Shown here: positions 49,201 to 63,017 of the stretch, piece after piece | How positions within the stretch are numbered: position 1 is the first letter of the stretch | Layout: each line of letters starts with the position of its first letter | DNA from: Certhia americana | Taxonomy: Eukaryota > Chordata > Aves > Passeriformes > Certhiidae | DNA length: 64,000 bases | Reading direction: 5' to 3' | NCBI GenBank assembly: GCA_018697195.1 | Contig: CM031857.1 | Location: 95,210,966 to 95,274,965, forward strand | The notes under the pieces: model-generated | Seen by the model: the letters and a program-made list of their open reading frames with translations, nothing else | Database searches by the model: none | What the model was told of the DNA's origin: nothing | Program-made: the position numbers and the translations under genes

Positions 49201-51482
49201 AGAATACTTTTGTGAATTAGCTCAATTTTAAATTACACTGAAAGCCAATGAAGATATTAAAGAGAAACATATTCACTAGGACTGACCTAAGCCATCGAGG
49301 CCCATTGGGGTATCTGGCTTGAAGCAGCTGAGGAACCAGGCTCTGATTTTTGACATTACTGCTCTAGTAGTTCTAGAAGTGAAAGCCTTCTGACCAATAG
49401 TAAATAATGATGTATTGTATAGAGGTTATTCAAAGACAAGATAGTTTGAAAAAAATTTAGTCATATTGTTTTAGCCATATTCTCAAGGACCTGTTATATG
49501 CTATTTAATTACTACTTTAAAATGGCAGTTCAACAATTTTATTTAAAATTTCTTGTGCGATCTTTCAGCTAAGACACAATTTAAAACATTTCCTCTCTAT
49601 TACTATATGGAGTAGTATTAGTCTGCAGCTATTCTACTGTCACATGTATAAGCAATCAGGCAAATTATGAGTTTAAAAATTATGACTTTCAAAAATCGCT
49701 TCAATACACAGCTATTCTATCACTCACCCCTGCCATTTTACTCTTCACCTAAAATCATGCCCCTAATGCCAAGTATCAACAAATGGTAGAATAAAAAAAA
49801 AATATGCATGAAGAAAAATCTAATGGGTTGGAATTTATATACTTTTATTTAAATTTTTTTTCTCAGAGTATTTCTTCCCATTTCTAGTTTTTTCCATTTT
49901 CTTCTGCATTTGACTTTGGAAATCCGTCAGTTTGCTTCTTCTTTGCTATTCTCAAAATTTATCTTGAGTACATGCTAAATTTAAGGAAAATATACCCTTT
50001 ATTAAATCTATGATTTCATTCTTCTGTTAATAACTAACTTTAAGATTTCATTTTCTATTAACATTCATTAATTAGATGTATTTTATACATGTTGGGAATA
50101 AGACAGGAGAAAATTAAAAATGTACCTGTCAATATTTTCAAATGAAAAAGCTAGAACTGAACTCAAATAATATTTTAGAATTCCACCACTCAATTAATTT
50201 TTTATGGGACTTTTGTTATAGTACACAACCAGCTAAAGAATTATTAAAGTTATAAAATAGTTTCAAAAATATGCATGTTAGTTCTTCAGGTAAAATATCT
50301 TCTTTTCTTTGATATTTCTTTGATGATAGTAGTTAAAATGACAAAATCAAAATCAGTTTTCTCATATGAAGTAATTAAAATTATATCTTTTTATTTTTAG
50401 CTGTTCAGGGGTTAAACCCGAGTATTGAAATATGCTTGTTTATCTGTGATAGAACATTTATTAATTCTTTATTTGATTTCTACTCAGATGTTCAACATAA
50501 TCTAGACTACTTAGATGAAAGATTAGTGAGGATCTGAGTCTCTACTTCAGTAGTTTTATTCATTTAGATAAAGAAATTTTTTAATCAAGCAACATCAAAC
50601 CTTTAGCAAATACCAGTGTCTTCACTGCCAAGCAATGCTCTTTTCTGTCAGATGAGTTTTCCTGACTTTTTTCTAGCAACAATCAAGTAAAAAATCTTTG
50701 CCAATCAAACATAAGAAAACCGGAAAAAAAAAAGGAAAAAAAAAAGAATTAGTTGATTGATGCAGAAAAAAGGGAAGCTTTTTGTACTGAGATAACACAG
50801 GCTGAGATGTAAAATTCGAAATCAAGATAAACAACCAAAGTAGAGAGAAAGTTTGGAAACTCTAAGAACATATGGCATTCACACAAATATGTAAAGTGAT
50901 TGGAATGAAAGGACAGTAAAGTACTTTACTAAATTTTTTTCAGAGGCTAGTGTTGTTTTGTTGTGGGGTTTTTTTGTTTGTTTCTTTGGGTTTTTTTTTT
51001 CTTTTTCTTATACAGCTCTGATGCAGATCTCATGTCTTTCTTTCCAAGTCACCCCCATTTGCTGCAAGGATGTCAGGAAGCACTCAGCCATGACCCATCC
51101 CTTAATCCAGCTCACACACTGATGGAAAGTGACCTCCAAATCCTTACTTCTATTTTTTCCCCCTAAAAACTGCTAGGGAGATCCTTCTTTTGTCTAAGTA
51201 GACAATAATTGAAGTCTACTGAGTTGAAATTAACAGAGATAGTTTTAACACATCTAGTTCTAATGATTATCAGTTGCTTTGAAGTCCCTAACCTTGATCT
51301 CACAAAATAAACACACCTAATTCCTATTTATGAAACTGAAGCTGCCACATCCAGTTCTCTGACAAATGTAACAGAATTTCAGTTGAAAGCTTTTCACACA
51401 TGGACACTGCAGGGCTTTGGGAACATTTGTCTCTAAACCCAGATGTTATGACTAAGAATGGAGGTAACAGATCACAGAAATC

Positions 51483-51533
51483 CAATAATGCAGGAAACAG
51501 GAGCTGTTCCACCTCCTGTTTCCTACATTATTG
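51483..51533. repeat. 21-bp inverted repeat with 9-nt loop
   Basis: The left arm 51483-51503 (starts CAATAATGCAGG) pairs with the right arm 51513-51533 (ends CATTATTG) at 20 of 21 positions around the loop CTGTTCCAC. The single mismatch is C against A on plus; on a minus-strand transcript it would be a G-U pair, so that RNA could pair along the whole stem. The stem is shorter than a usual microRNA precursor. Confidence 0.93.
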
Positions 51534-52035
51534 TATGAATAGTGTTCTTTTTTCTTCCTTGCAGCTATGTTGTATTTTTAGATTTTAATCACATTTTAAC
51601 AATTGCTACACACATACCTTCTGACTCACTATCTCAATTTATTTTTTTTCCAATAAATTAAAATTTCCCATTTTGACATTAGTACTTTCTCACAGTGCTC
51701 ATACAGACTTGGGTTTAAGCACCTATTGCTTTTATAATGGTTAACCTTATCTTTCTAGATTTGTCTTTTGACGTGGTTTTAGAAATTTATAATATAAATG
51801 TTTTAATACTCTTCAAGATGTATGTTTCCTCTTAGCTTAAAGATATTAATGCCTAAGCCTTGAGTGAATGGGCACCCATAATGTTGGTATTTTGGCACAA
51901 TTTCCAGGACATTTTTCACCTGGATGATCTTGAAGCCTCTCAGGAGTTGTTTGGGCATAGACAGTGCTTAGACTAATTGGGCTGTGTGTGTCAGAAACCA
52001 TATCATCCTTCTTTATTGATATGTATAGTTGTGAT

Positions 52036-52125
52036 TATAAATCTATGCAGTCTCTATATATAGACTATATTTATATGTGACTATAAATCTATGCAGACAA
52101 ATCTATCCTCCTGAGAGGAGGATTT
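52036..52125. repeat. Short direct repeat and small hairpin
   Basis: TATAAATCTATGCAG occurs twice, near 52036 and 52082. Just after, ATCCTCCT-GAG-AGGAGGAT (near 52106-52124) forms a perfect 8-bp hairpin. No function is inferred. Confidence 0.75.
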
Positions 52126-52544
52126 ACCAGAGGTGACTATTTTGACCTATTTACACTTCCCAGTGCAAAGTGCCCAGGAGTCAACTGGACATGCAAAACA
52201 GGAAATTGTATTCCAAAAATCAACTTAATCAGTACCAAATAATAGGGAATAAACCTTCTTTTTCTCATTAGACTTACTGTGAGTATCTGGTCTTAGCGCT
52301 CCCCAAATCCATAGAACATGGATATTCATGAAGATTTTAATTGGGCCTTGTAAAGTGGCTGGAAAGAGGTGTGAAATCAGCATTGCAATTTTTATACACC
52401 AGTAATCCTAAATAATATCTCTGATGACAACCTTATAGGATATTTATAGAAATTTAATTGTAATTCAGAAGTGGTCCAGCAGATAAAAGGATTGGTCTTA
52501 ACTCTGTTTCAAGACTGTGGAAAACCATATCTAAAATGTAGGAT

Positions 52545-52640
52545 TGTAGCATAATTCAGGTTGGAATTATCTTGGGACGTTATTTAGTCCCAACTTCTCG
52601 AAATAAGGTCAGCTTCAGGTCAAACCAGGTTAATTAGGTA
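52545..52640 (-). mobile_element. Short CR1 3' end fragment
   Basis: On plus, 'gcataattcaggttggaattatcttgg' and 'tatttagtcccaacttc' are the reverse of a CR1 3' terminus ('tagtccaacc' block). The piece is under 100 bp and strongly diverged. Confidence 0.65.
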
Positions 52641-55600
52641 CCTTAAATGAAAATTACATTGGGCTTGGTTTTCAGTTCAGTTTCCCTCCTTCCCAGATAT
52701 CTTTCAATAAATATTGAAGCAAGAAACTATTCTCTTTCATTTTCTCATAACATTATTAGTACTTTATAAAAATAAGTAATTCTGAATACTTCATATTGCT
52801 ACTATTTTGACATAAAGTAGAAGCAAAACAGTATCTGTAATACAAAACCAAAATTCATCTGCAAAGTGTATTTCTTCATAACACTGGGTTATCTAAAAAC
52901 ATTTAGTTAATGTTTAATTTATTTCTCATAAATCTCAGTCATTTGCTGAAGGTGTTACAGTCAATACATTATGTTTTAATGAGAATTTATTTTAAGGATA
53001 CTTTTTCTGACAGCTAGTTGCTTGTTGATACTTTGCCTGGGGTATGCTTTTATAGTCACTTGGTAAAACGTTTTAAGCAGAGTCATTGAGAAGAAAAAAG
53101 GTAGAGGAGAAAATCTTTACCTACTGAGATACTTGGTGCAAGTACTTCAGTAAGAGAAAGAGGGAACAATGTGCAGTACAAGGCTAATTCTGACTATCTC
53201 CTCAGGTACATAAAATACTGACAGAATCTTTTGAATGACATTGTTCCACTTAATGTGTGTTTCTTTCAAGGACAACTTGAGATGTTTTATTTGCAAATCT
53301 GTATTTGTACTAGTAAAACAAAAAAAAAAAAATCCCAACCAAACAAATTAACAAAAGACAAACAAAACCAATCCTGAACCAAGAAACTGTTTAATAGAGG
53401 ATCATTTTATGGTACATAAAAAGCTCTAACTTTGTTAATATTATCTCCTTGCACTGGTCTTTTAACTATGTGACACATGAAGTGTGGTTTATAGATGATT
53501 TTGGCTTTTGTTTGCATTAACCCCAAGAGAGTGTTAATATTGTTTAAAAAAAAAAAAATATTTTGAATTGCATTTAATCAAATCAGATAAAGATTTCCCA
53601 AAGAGGAAGATTCACTTCAGAAGAGTTCTGTATCATACCATGTAAGAGCGAGGCATTCATCAGCATAATGCTTACATCAACTCTCTTACAGATAAATGGA
53701 CTAAAGTGAAATGTCATTGAAGAAAAAGAATATTTCTAAATAGATAATTCATCATGGTTTTAAACTGATCTGCTCTACAGGGGACAAAGAATAACATGAG
53801 TTTCTGAGTAAAAGCTTTTATATACTCTAACGATAGATAATAAATGGTGGGTTTTTTTAGAGAAATTATGTTGACCTGTCAAAACTTTCTATAAAACTTA
53901 GTCCTACTCTGGGTAGAATTAGGCAGTTCTAATAGAGCTACAAAGACAAACCAGGACATGGTGATTTTCAGCCCCATACTTGGAATCCTCTGAATTCCAC
54001 TTTTGGGTCTCTGGACAGAAGATACTCAAAAAAGTTGTGTAGAAGCTAGATTCAAAAATTTAGGAAAAGATTTTTCAAAATCTTGAAATAAAAATTTAGG
54101 GAAGGATGCTCCTATAATCTTCCATTTTTCTTAGCCAAAAACAAAGGATCTTGTACAGACTGAAAGAAGTATAACATATTTACACTTTTCTTAAGCTTAG
54201 GGCAGTAGAAAGCTATTTATCTTTCTTCATATATCACAGGCACTGTATTTTCAGCAAATGTAAGATGATTCAGGAACACCAAAATTGTACGTCCTTGATA
54301 CTGTTTTTGTACAGAAAGATCTTTTGGATCATGATAGAAGTTAAAATGTTTATTCAAATCCAACAATATTCTTTAATGCAATAATATACAATTCAAAACT
54401 CAAAAATATTTAATGCAATGGCCTATTTTATAGAAAAAAAACCTGTGCCAGAGTACTATCTTTATAATTTGGCAAAAAAGGTATTAAGAAATTTGCTCCA
54501 AATCACACAACAAATTGTAATTACGTAATTAATAAAACCTCAAAAAAGTAATTTATTTGGGATGTACACAGCCTTAAAAATCAGAGAAGTCTCCTTGACT
54601 TGCACTAGAAATAACTTGTGAATGGTCAAGACACACTTTATGCTGAGGACATATGAATGCCTTAATGTCTCTTAATGTTTATGTCCTAGAGGCCAGGTCC
54701 TACCAACCTGTCAGTGCCTCATAAAACATTGCTTCTACTCAAAGTGCATGCACCTGTCTACTCTTCCACAAATGTCAGAATGATTATACCTAGTAGTGTA
54801 TTTATGTAGACTACAGGAGAAATGAGCATGGTCCTAAAGGATCTCTTAAGGAATTAATTTGAAAGCCTTAGACTCCTGACATTTTTTTTCCACTAGGACT
54901 CACAAACCTAGCTGTGAGTAAGGGTCTTCTTTTCATTCTTTGGATTCTGGGATTCCCATTCACTTAGGCTTCAGTTGGGATTTACCCTAAAACTTAGTTA
55001 AAACTGCCTGACCTGTGAGATATCTCAGCTGTAGATGCATTGTTATGTATTTTTTGCAATTCATTACGGATAAAATAGAATATGACAGAGAACAAAAACT
55101 GCTGAGTTTATTTTAAAAACAAAATTAAAAAACCCCAAATAATAATAATTTTAAAAAATAAAATTGTGTTGCTTCCCTCCTGGCTAAGGCACAGGAAATC
55201 CTAGGAGTTTGACTCCTTTTTCTGCTACAGAATTCACACCAGATGTTGTGAATTCATCTGTGGGAACATTCAAATTATGAATGAGGACTTTTTTTTTTTT
55301 CACAAATCGCACTCTTTACATAAGAGGCACACAGAAAACTTACCCAGAAATGAAAGGGCTGTCTTGCAGCCCACCTTGTAAGAACTTCTGCAGCAAAAAA
55401 ATAAAGTCAAGGTAGAAAGGACAGTGTAGTTCAGTCTGAAAGATATGAGAAGATATGAGAAGGGCACTGTGAAGAGCTTTAATCAGTATGGTTCTGGTCA
55501 CTATACAGTCTGCAGGGAAAAGGCTTGAATGCAATCTCTCATTTTCCTGCCAGGGAAGACAGCTGGCTCACTCAAGAGTAGAATCTGAACATCAGCTGAC

Positions 55601-58600
55601 ATATCAGAATATGGGCGAGTGGGGCTTGGGTCTGGAGGAAAACTGGAACCCACATTAGTATAAACATGTAGCAGCTGTGCAATCAGCTCTAGCGTAGGTT
55701 AAATTCTCCATAAAATTTGCAACTGTGTAAGTTTCTGCAGTTGAATAATTTTGACTGAATTTCTTCTTCCTCCTTTTCATACTGAAAGAAGAGAAGGTCT
55801 GAAGATTGCACAAAATGTGAACTCCTAAAGCAATTGCCTAAAGCAATTCACTGGATAAAAAATGCAAATAATTTGGCTATGTGACTAGAGCTTTCAAGAC
55901 AAATTACAGAGACTTTCTTTGAAGAGAAAAAAACCTAAAAGAACAATATTGAAAAAACATTAATAAGAGTAAGCACCTGACACAACAGAGGTGTTCAAAG
56001 TGTTATCGAATAAAAGTTTAGCTGTAATCAATGAGATAAAGAGATTTTATATTTCTACAGCTTGGAGAAGGCTCTGTTTAATTGAGTAAATTACAAAGTA
56101 TATATATTTGCCTTAGAAACTAGGTAGAAATTTGGGGAGAACGTGCAAAACCAGACTACTCTCTTTGGTTACTTAATCTTAAAAACACTTAAAAACAATC
56201 ATTCCTCAAACTTTATGTAAGCACTTCAAAAACGTGCACAAACATTCATAAATGCTAAAGACAGAGAAAATAACACAGAAAAGCTCTCTTATGCTCTCAG
56301 TTCAAGAGTATTTTTGGGAAGCTACCAGGAAAATAACCCATCAGAAAAAGATATTCCTGTCGTCTCCTTAGCCAGCCAGCCCTGTAGCATGGCAAATTTC
56401 ATGTTACTGTTGATTCTCTCAGAACATAGTTTCTTACATTCACAAGATTTATGTGCCTTAAACATACATAAAGTATCAGTGTGTTATATATGAAAAGTTA
56501 TTTATGGATTAAGATGTTGGACAACATAATGAAATCTGAATTATTGAGACCAATCATATCTTGGCAGAGGTGCGCTATGGAAATATTGCAGTAGTACTGG
56601 ATGCCTCTTTTCCATAGCTGAAATTTTGTAAATGGGAAGAATAAATTTATAGGCAGAAATGTAGAGAGAAAATATACGTACTCTTTTAATATAAATCTAT
56701 ATTGTTAACAGCTCACTTGGAATTGTTACTAACAAGTTTCCACCATAAAGGAGTCATTCTCTAGAGAGGTGTCAGCTCAGAAGAGAAAGAAAGAAACAGG
56801 AAATGGATTACATGGGATGCTCTAGCAAGGTAATTCCATATACTTTGTGAGCTGCAGGCCAAATCAGATGATTTAGCACCATTCAGTATTAATAGCTGTG
56901 ATAACCTCACTCTGAATTTGTCAGTGGTGAAATAAACTCTGCCTTCTCCACGTTTTTGTTTGATTTGAGTGGTTATGTTTTTGGTGTTTTTTTCTAATAA
57001 CTACTAATACTAATACTAATACTTTTATTTAATCCTCCACCTCTAATAAAAGGATATCTCTACAAACAAAGCACAAGATCTGACTAAGCCTAGTAAGACT
57101 GTCAGTGACAATGGCTCATCTCTAAAACTGGATTCAAAAAAGAGCAATAGGACTCTAAAACTCAAAGTAATATGATTATATTGCAGCAGATAAGGGTAAA
57201 TGCATGGTTGACTATTCTCTGATATCATTACTAGCTGTTCTAGGGAAGAATGTGGTCCATGCTCACTGTGTTACTATTGACAATTCCTGAGTATTTCTGC
57301 CCTCCAGACTGACTAGAGTTGCTCTTGTAAGTAGCAATTCACTGCTATAAAGCCATAGTTCCTTTTAAGATAATTTACCACTGTTGAAAAATATTACCAT
57401 CCCTAACTAAATGCAATAATAGGTGTTCCTAAGTTTCTTCCTCATTTACAGTGCTGGAAAATAGCACCTTTATATTTTTTCATTTTTGCGTGCCAAGAGA
57501 GGTGTGTTTACTATGAAATTCAACCTTCATTCCAGAAAGCTGAAAGATCCAGTTTATGACACTGAGAATTGATGAAATGCAAGTATGTGAAAGTTCAGTA
57601 CTTTACCTATAAAGAACAACAGAAGATATTTCACAGGTGCGTTGTCTGTCAGTCTGTAGTAGCTGAAGAGCCAAAAGGAAAAGTAGCACAGTGGATTTCA
57701 GATTCTTGTAACTGCTTCCAAATGTCATCTGCAGAGGTTGATGACTGACAGTACAAATGCTGCCTTTTAGACATGGTTCAGTAGACTTCCTGAGTTCACT
57801 GACATGATGCAGTTGCATAAATATGTGTACAGTTCACTTTTAGTATGGCATTCCACCACAATAAATCTTACCTCCATTTGCATTGCCTCCAAAGCACCAT
57901 CATTTGAAAGGCTGAAGCTGCTGGATACAGACCATGCACTGTTTAAAGGTGTAGGTGCTGTTTCTGACTCTGACATTTGGGTTGATAAAAGGATATGTCA
58001 CTGCACTGTGACTGCACTTCCATCTCCAAATATACAGAAAGACAATGGCTTTCTCTGTAAATGAGCAAACAATAGCAAAGTGTAATGTCAGTATTGACTC
58101 ATTTTGAGAAACTGTCTAGAGTTGTGTCCACAAGATCAGAACATCCAAAACAAATTAAAACTCTGCTCTAATAGGGAGCTGTGAGGATTGCACTGCCTGG
58201 TTTAAGAGACTTTGATTTTTTTCTTGTTGTAACAGTAAAGCCCAAGAAAGTATTTTGCCTTCAAAAATTGCTACAGTCTCACTGCCTGCCATTAGCAAAT
58301 AAACAACATTCTTTGTCCCCAGAGAAGACCCTACCTGCAGTGTTATATATTGCATTGTGCAGAGCACTCTGTTGGCAATGAACAATCATAATAAAGGCAT
58401 TTGACTTCTGAATGTGGCAGCTAAATGTGTGAAAGACTGACTCTATTGGGAAAAGGAGAATAGGCAATTTCCAAAATGTTCTGTTCCTGATGCATGTTAA
58501 GCTTTCTGGCTGTGTAGGTTGAGTGGACCAGAGCCCCCACACAGGCTTGTGCCTGAAGCACTGATGAGGGAAAGTTTGGGAGCAAGCTTCAGGGAAAAAG

Positions 58601-58926
58601 AGTGAAGCATTTGCAAAAGTATTCCAGATGACTGAGGATCTAAGTGACAAATCCTTTTGAAAGTTAGAGTAGTCAGCTGAAAATGCCCCACAAACTTCAA
58701 ACTGCTGGAAATGTAGATATACATTCATTTATACATAGTCACTTCATCTTGAACATTGTTGCTCATTGTTCTCATTGAAGAGCATATTTTTCTAAGTTTT
58801 ATGCATATTCAGGGATTGAAACAAAGCTATGTTAAAGGCTGAATTTTGAATTAAAAACTGACAGCTGTGGTTTTCTAGGACATTGCAAATTCTGGAATCA
58901 AGAGAAAATGCTATGATGTTAGGATT

Positions 58927-58945
58927 AAAAAAAAAAAAAAAAAAA
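58927..58945. repeat. poly(A) tract
   Basis: Nineteen A residues with no recognisable retrotransposed body nearby. Confidence 0.9.
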
Positions 58946-61900
58946 GGAAGGTGCCAAAAAATGGAAGGCAGGTTGCAGTCTGATTCATTTTATATGCACC
59001 TTTCTAGGAACTTCTAGCCATAGGCAGAACAATATTTGCAACACTGGTACCTCACCCCACCTCTTCAAGTTACCTGCAAGACAAATTTTAAAATTATAAA
59101 TAAAATTAAATACTGAAAAAAAATATTGAAATTACAGGTGAAATCCATGACACTCAAGCATCTTCAAGACAGATCTAAGGGTCTAAGATGTCTGATTTCC
59201 TTGATAATTTGTGGTGGGAATTAGATAACAGTACATAATAGAATGTCATGCCATTTCTTAAAATAAAATTAATGTAATGTGTAGCAATATAATTTAATGC
59301 TGTGTAGGTAGTTGTTTTTTTTGAATTGTTGATAAAAAGAGTCTGAAGAACCAACCAGGACTTACCCATCCCAGTCTGGGGCAGCCAAATTAGGCAAGAT
59401 GAATCCTACCACTAATCTTTAAAATCATGTGAAGAAAAAGACCTCAGTAAATGCAGCAGTGGCCAGCAAAAAAACTGAAAGCTTTTGAACATGCAGCAAA
59501 GCAGAAGACACAAATTGGAATGAAATAGATAGTATGGGGAGTATGCAAACAAGAAATCAGTGAATGTTAAGAAAATTATTTGAAACATGGAAAATTTAGG
59601 TTAAATGTATATTTAGTTATATGTAATGTATATGTGTATAATGTATATATGTATATTTATATCTTGCTGTTACATTAATGCTTACAGAAGTTTTTCTCAG
59701 TGCTTTTGAATGTTTTGCTCTTACATTTGTAACATGATTTATTATTCATTAACCCAATTCTTGTGTCCAGGTTTGAAATGAGATGTTTTGCCACTTTTTG
59801 TGCTAACTTCCCTACTTTTTCTGAGATAGCAGAGTTGTTCCATCTCAGTTCTGTTGAGGATCTCCCTACAGTCCTAAGATAGGAGGAGGGACCACAGGTG
59901 GAAAAAACCAAATAAGTATAAGGAAAAGAATAGACAACTTTCAAGTGCAAGAAGAAGAATAACAAAATTGTATTCATAGTCAAAGCATCATAGGAAAGGG
60001 ATGTTAGTGACACATTTTAGAGAAATTATTCAATTGAGACAAAATAGTATAAACTGAGAGATACGGCAAGGCAACAATTTACATGGAAATTTAAATTTTA
60101 TTTTTATTTGATACACTGTTGTTGTGGTATTTTTATGGAGAGATTATTTTTCAAAGGCTAAATTGAAAAGTGCACAACAGAAAGCAGAACAGCGCTTGGG
60201 AGAAAACTGCTTTAGCCCAGGAAGCTGTCTACCTTTGCTGAAGAGTAGAGACAAGAGCATTTAGCTGGCACACATTTGTAAGTGTTGGTTTATGTAAAAG
60301 TTTGAAAGGGAGGTATAATCCAGGAGTGGATCTGGCCTACTAAATCCCTTACTAAATTTCTCGGGTGTCACAACCTTAATGTTTCACGAGAGCAGTTGTC
60401 TCTTCAGACTCCTGCAGAGGAACTGGCTCTCCTGTGACTCATCACCCATCTTAATCCCTGTCTACGTGATGATAAATTGTTCTCACCAAAAGGGCCCCTA
60501 TTGTTGATTAAATGTGTGATATGCATATTTCAGCAGTTTGTATTATTTAAAGGTTGAAGTTTTTTATGTTTTCTTCCCTCATTTTCTTTAGAAATACTGA
60601 AAATGTTTTGAAGTAACATTTTTTACCTTCAGTTCCAATCCTCAAAGATACTGTGCCAGCTCCTCTAGTCAGATACATTATAGTATCAAATTGAGGTTGC
60701 TTTCACAGTGACACAGAGGACAGAAATCTTGTAAAGGGTAGGAACCTATCTTTCAAAAGTCAGAAGGTCCTGTGATTTGTAGCAGTATGAGACATGCCCT
60801 TACAAAAACTAACTTTGTGTTTCAGGTGCCTTTTTCTAAAAAAGATGAGGCTAAAAAATGTAAAGGTGAAATTGAGTTAAAAATGAATTCTTTATGCAAA
60901 TACCACATTTTACTTTCAAATTCTTAAACACAATTATCCATCATGTTCCAGAAAGATGGTGATAACTAAAAAAAGCAGATAACGGTTAAGTACTGTAGCA
61001 GACCAGTTATAGTGAATGCTAAAAATTACTTCTTTACAAATTCATTCTCAGCCCCTTCTGTTCTTTTGATTTATGTGTCATGTGACTTCTTAATCTCTAG
61101 ATTTTATCTTTTTTTTTTTTTTTGAGATACCCTACTAAGCAGCTTACATTTAAGGGAGATGGAAAATAAAATTGGCTTTATTTCTGTACAAGGCAGATTG
61201 TATCTCCCCCAAAGACTTTTTATGGTAGTTCTTTGCAAAATATATTACTTTTTCTCTGTGTATACCTGCAGTGTTCATCCAAATTAATCTTCATGTTATA
61301 GAAGAAGTTTCTCATTAAAGGTAAATGCAATAACTGTTCGCTTTTTTCTCCAAAGATTATTTCTGCAACACAACAAATCAAAATTATCTAGCAGAATTTT
61401 GAAATGAGAGAGAGATGAAGGAAAGTTGAGACCATGAATAATATCTCTCAAATCTTTCTGGAGCAAACAAACAACTTATTTTAGCACAGAACCGTATCAG
61501 GTTATCACTGTGTACAAAGATCCAATACTAAGGTCAAAAGGCTGTGCTACAAACAAATTTGAAAGAGATGACCATAGAAAACACAAAAAACACTTATCTT
61601 TGCAGATTTCTATATCCATAGTTCTTGTAAGAACATCTTACAAAGTTCTAAAATATTTCTTTTTCTCAAAGATACATAGATAGATAGATGATAACTAGAT
61701 TTAAAAAAAAAAAAGAAATAGCACTTACAGCATACACATTTAATCTGATTGCTATGGAAAAGCAAAAAACCCAACCCATTCCAAGTCAGTTAATGGAAGG
61801 TGGGTTATATTCTGTGCATTTTATGAAGCTATCTCATTGAACCTAATAAGTAACGGGTAAAAGGGTTTACATCAGATAATCAGCATTACTAAGAATATCT

Positions 61901-62239
61901 TTGCATGTCTATACTTTACAACTACTTGTAAGACTTCCTAAGAGTATAGAATTAAAAAAGAGCAGGCTTCACATTAAGGTTTTCTAGGTTAATTGGCAGT
62001 TCCTTATAATTGTAGACAGATACCAGTTTCTCAAGATCTCATTCCTGTGACACATTCTGCCTGCTGCCTCAGCACTTATAACTGAAGCAGTCATTAAAGC
62101 TTGCTTAATGTATTCATGAAGCTACCAGATCTGTTATGTGAGGATTCATCATGAGCAGAGATGTTTCAGACAAAAAAAATTGAAAAACTGTAACTGTTTC
62201 CTGTTTTCATTGTGATCACCAGCAAAGCCTACTATATCA

Positions 62240-62382
62240 ACCAAAACAAAACAAAAAACCAAAAAACACCCAAAAAACCTCCAAAAAAAACCCAAACAAA
62301 ACAAAACAAAACAAAAAACCAAAAAAAACCAAAAAACAAACAAAAAAACCCAACAAAAAACAAACAAACAAAAAAAAAAACA
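62240..62382. repeat. CAAAA/CCAAAA low-complexity block
   Basis: About 140 bp made almost only of A and C on plus, in units such as CAAAA, CCAAAAAA and CAAA. The lysine/threonine-rich frame on plus and the phenylalanine-rich frame on minus are translations of it. Confidence 0.95.
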
Positions 62383-62685
62383 CCAAGGATTATTTTATTT
62401 GGTTTGTAATGGTCTTTCCATTCAGAAATGGACTTATAACCACAAATACCAAAACATTTTCATCAAGAAAAGCAAACCCAGTACATGTCAGTGATTAGAG
62501 TTTTGGTGAGACTTGAAACAACTGCAGTTTTCACCAGTCAAAATTTAAGATAAATATCTGCTAGCAACTCAGAAGTCTTAAAAACACCAAAACAGTCCTC
62601 CCTTAATACCTTGATGAAGCAGGATTAATTTGTGACTAAGTGATGATGAAGAACACTGGCTTGTTAACATTCCAGATGTACAAAG

Positions 62686-63017
62686 CAAAGTGACACAGAG
62701 TGCCCAGGCAGGTGTAAAGGAGAGCCCTTTATTGCAAAATTCAGGCCTTTTTAAGCAGTTAGCCCATTACCAGTTACATTCCATTTAAGTATAACAAATG
62801 TAATTCAACCAAGCACCATACACAACAATGTGAACAAGTAATGGTTATACAACTTGTTTTTCTGCCTCCAATTCAGCTGAGTCTCTCTCCCACGGTTCTT
62901 TTCTGCTTAACTGAAGTAGCAGGTCTGAGCCATGATTTTACAAGGGTAACAGGGCCCTTATTTTATAAGGTTTTACTTATGCAACATCCAGTGAAAACTA
63001 CCTAATTATCCACAAGG
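62686..63017 (-). mobile_element. Short solo LTR, minus orientation, probable 5-bp duplication
   Basis: On plus it starts TGACACAGAGTGCCC at 62691 and ends AATTATCCA at 63012, 322 bp. The flanks CAAAG (62686-62690) and CAAGG (63013-63017) differ at one base and fit a 5-bp target duplication. The minus strand has AATAAA (plus TTTATT, 62728-62733) close behind a TATA-like CTTAAAAAGG (plus 62747-62756), then a short U5. Its sense start TGGATAATTAGG resembles the TGGATAAATTTT start of the LTR at 31024-31439. No internal genes are adjacent. Confidence 0.65.

Larger units (their letters stand above)
46226..52544. other. Long AT-rich non-coding stretch, no gene recognised
   Basis: About 6.3 kb with simple A/T runs (48312-48327, 48838-48856, 50725-50746, T/G-rich 50953-51007) and a 21-bp hairpin at 51483-51533. 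I recognise no exon, RNA gene or mobile element. Frames such as 47080-47355, 49031-49231 and 51324-51512 lack domains. Confidence 0.6.
52641..62685. other. Long AT-rich non-coding stretch, no gene recognised
   Basis: About 10 kb without a recognised mobile element or gene, the quietest part of the window. It holds simple repeats only: A runs at 53320-53332, 53546-53558 and 58927-58945, ACTAAT-type repeats at 57001-57022, TA-rich sequence at 59600-59660, poly(T) near 61112-61125, a short GATA run near 61676-61690 and the CAAAA-rich block at 62240-62382. Short frames, including the tandem cluster at 57600-58730, show no domains or consistent splice signals. Confidence 0.6.

Noticed and set aside
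57603..58728. Cluster of overlapping short frames that could mark a gene
   Set aside because: The frames lie on both strands, have no domains and no consistent splice sites, so chance is the simplest explanation.
62149..62409. Lysine-rich and phenylalanine-rich frames
   Set aside because: They are translations of the CAAAA low-complexity block.
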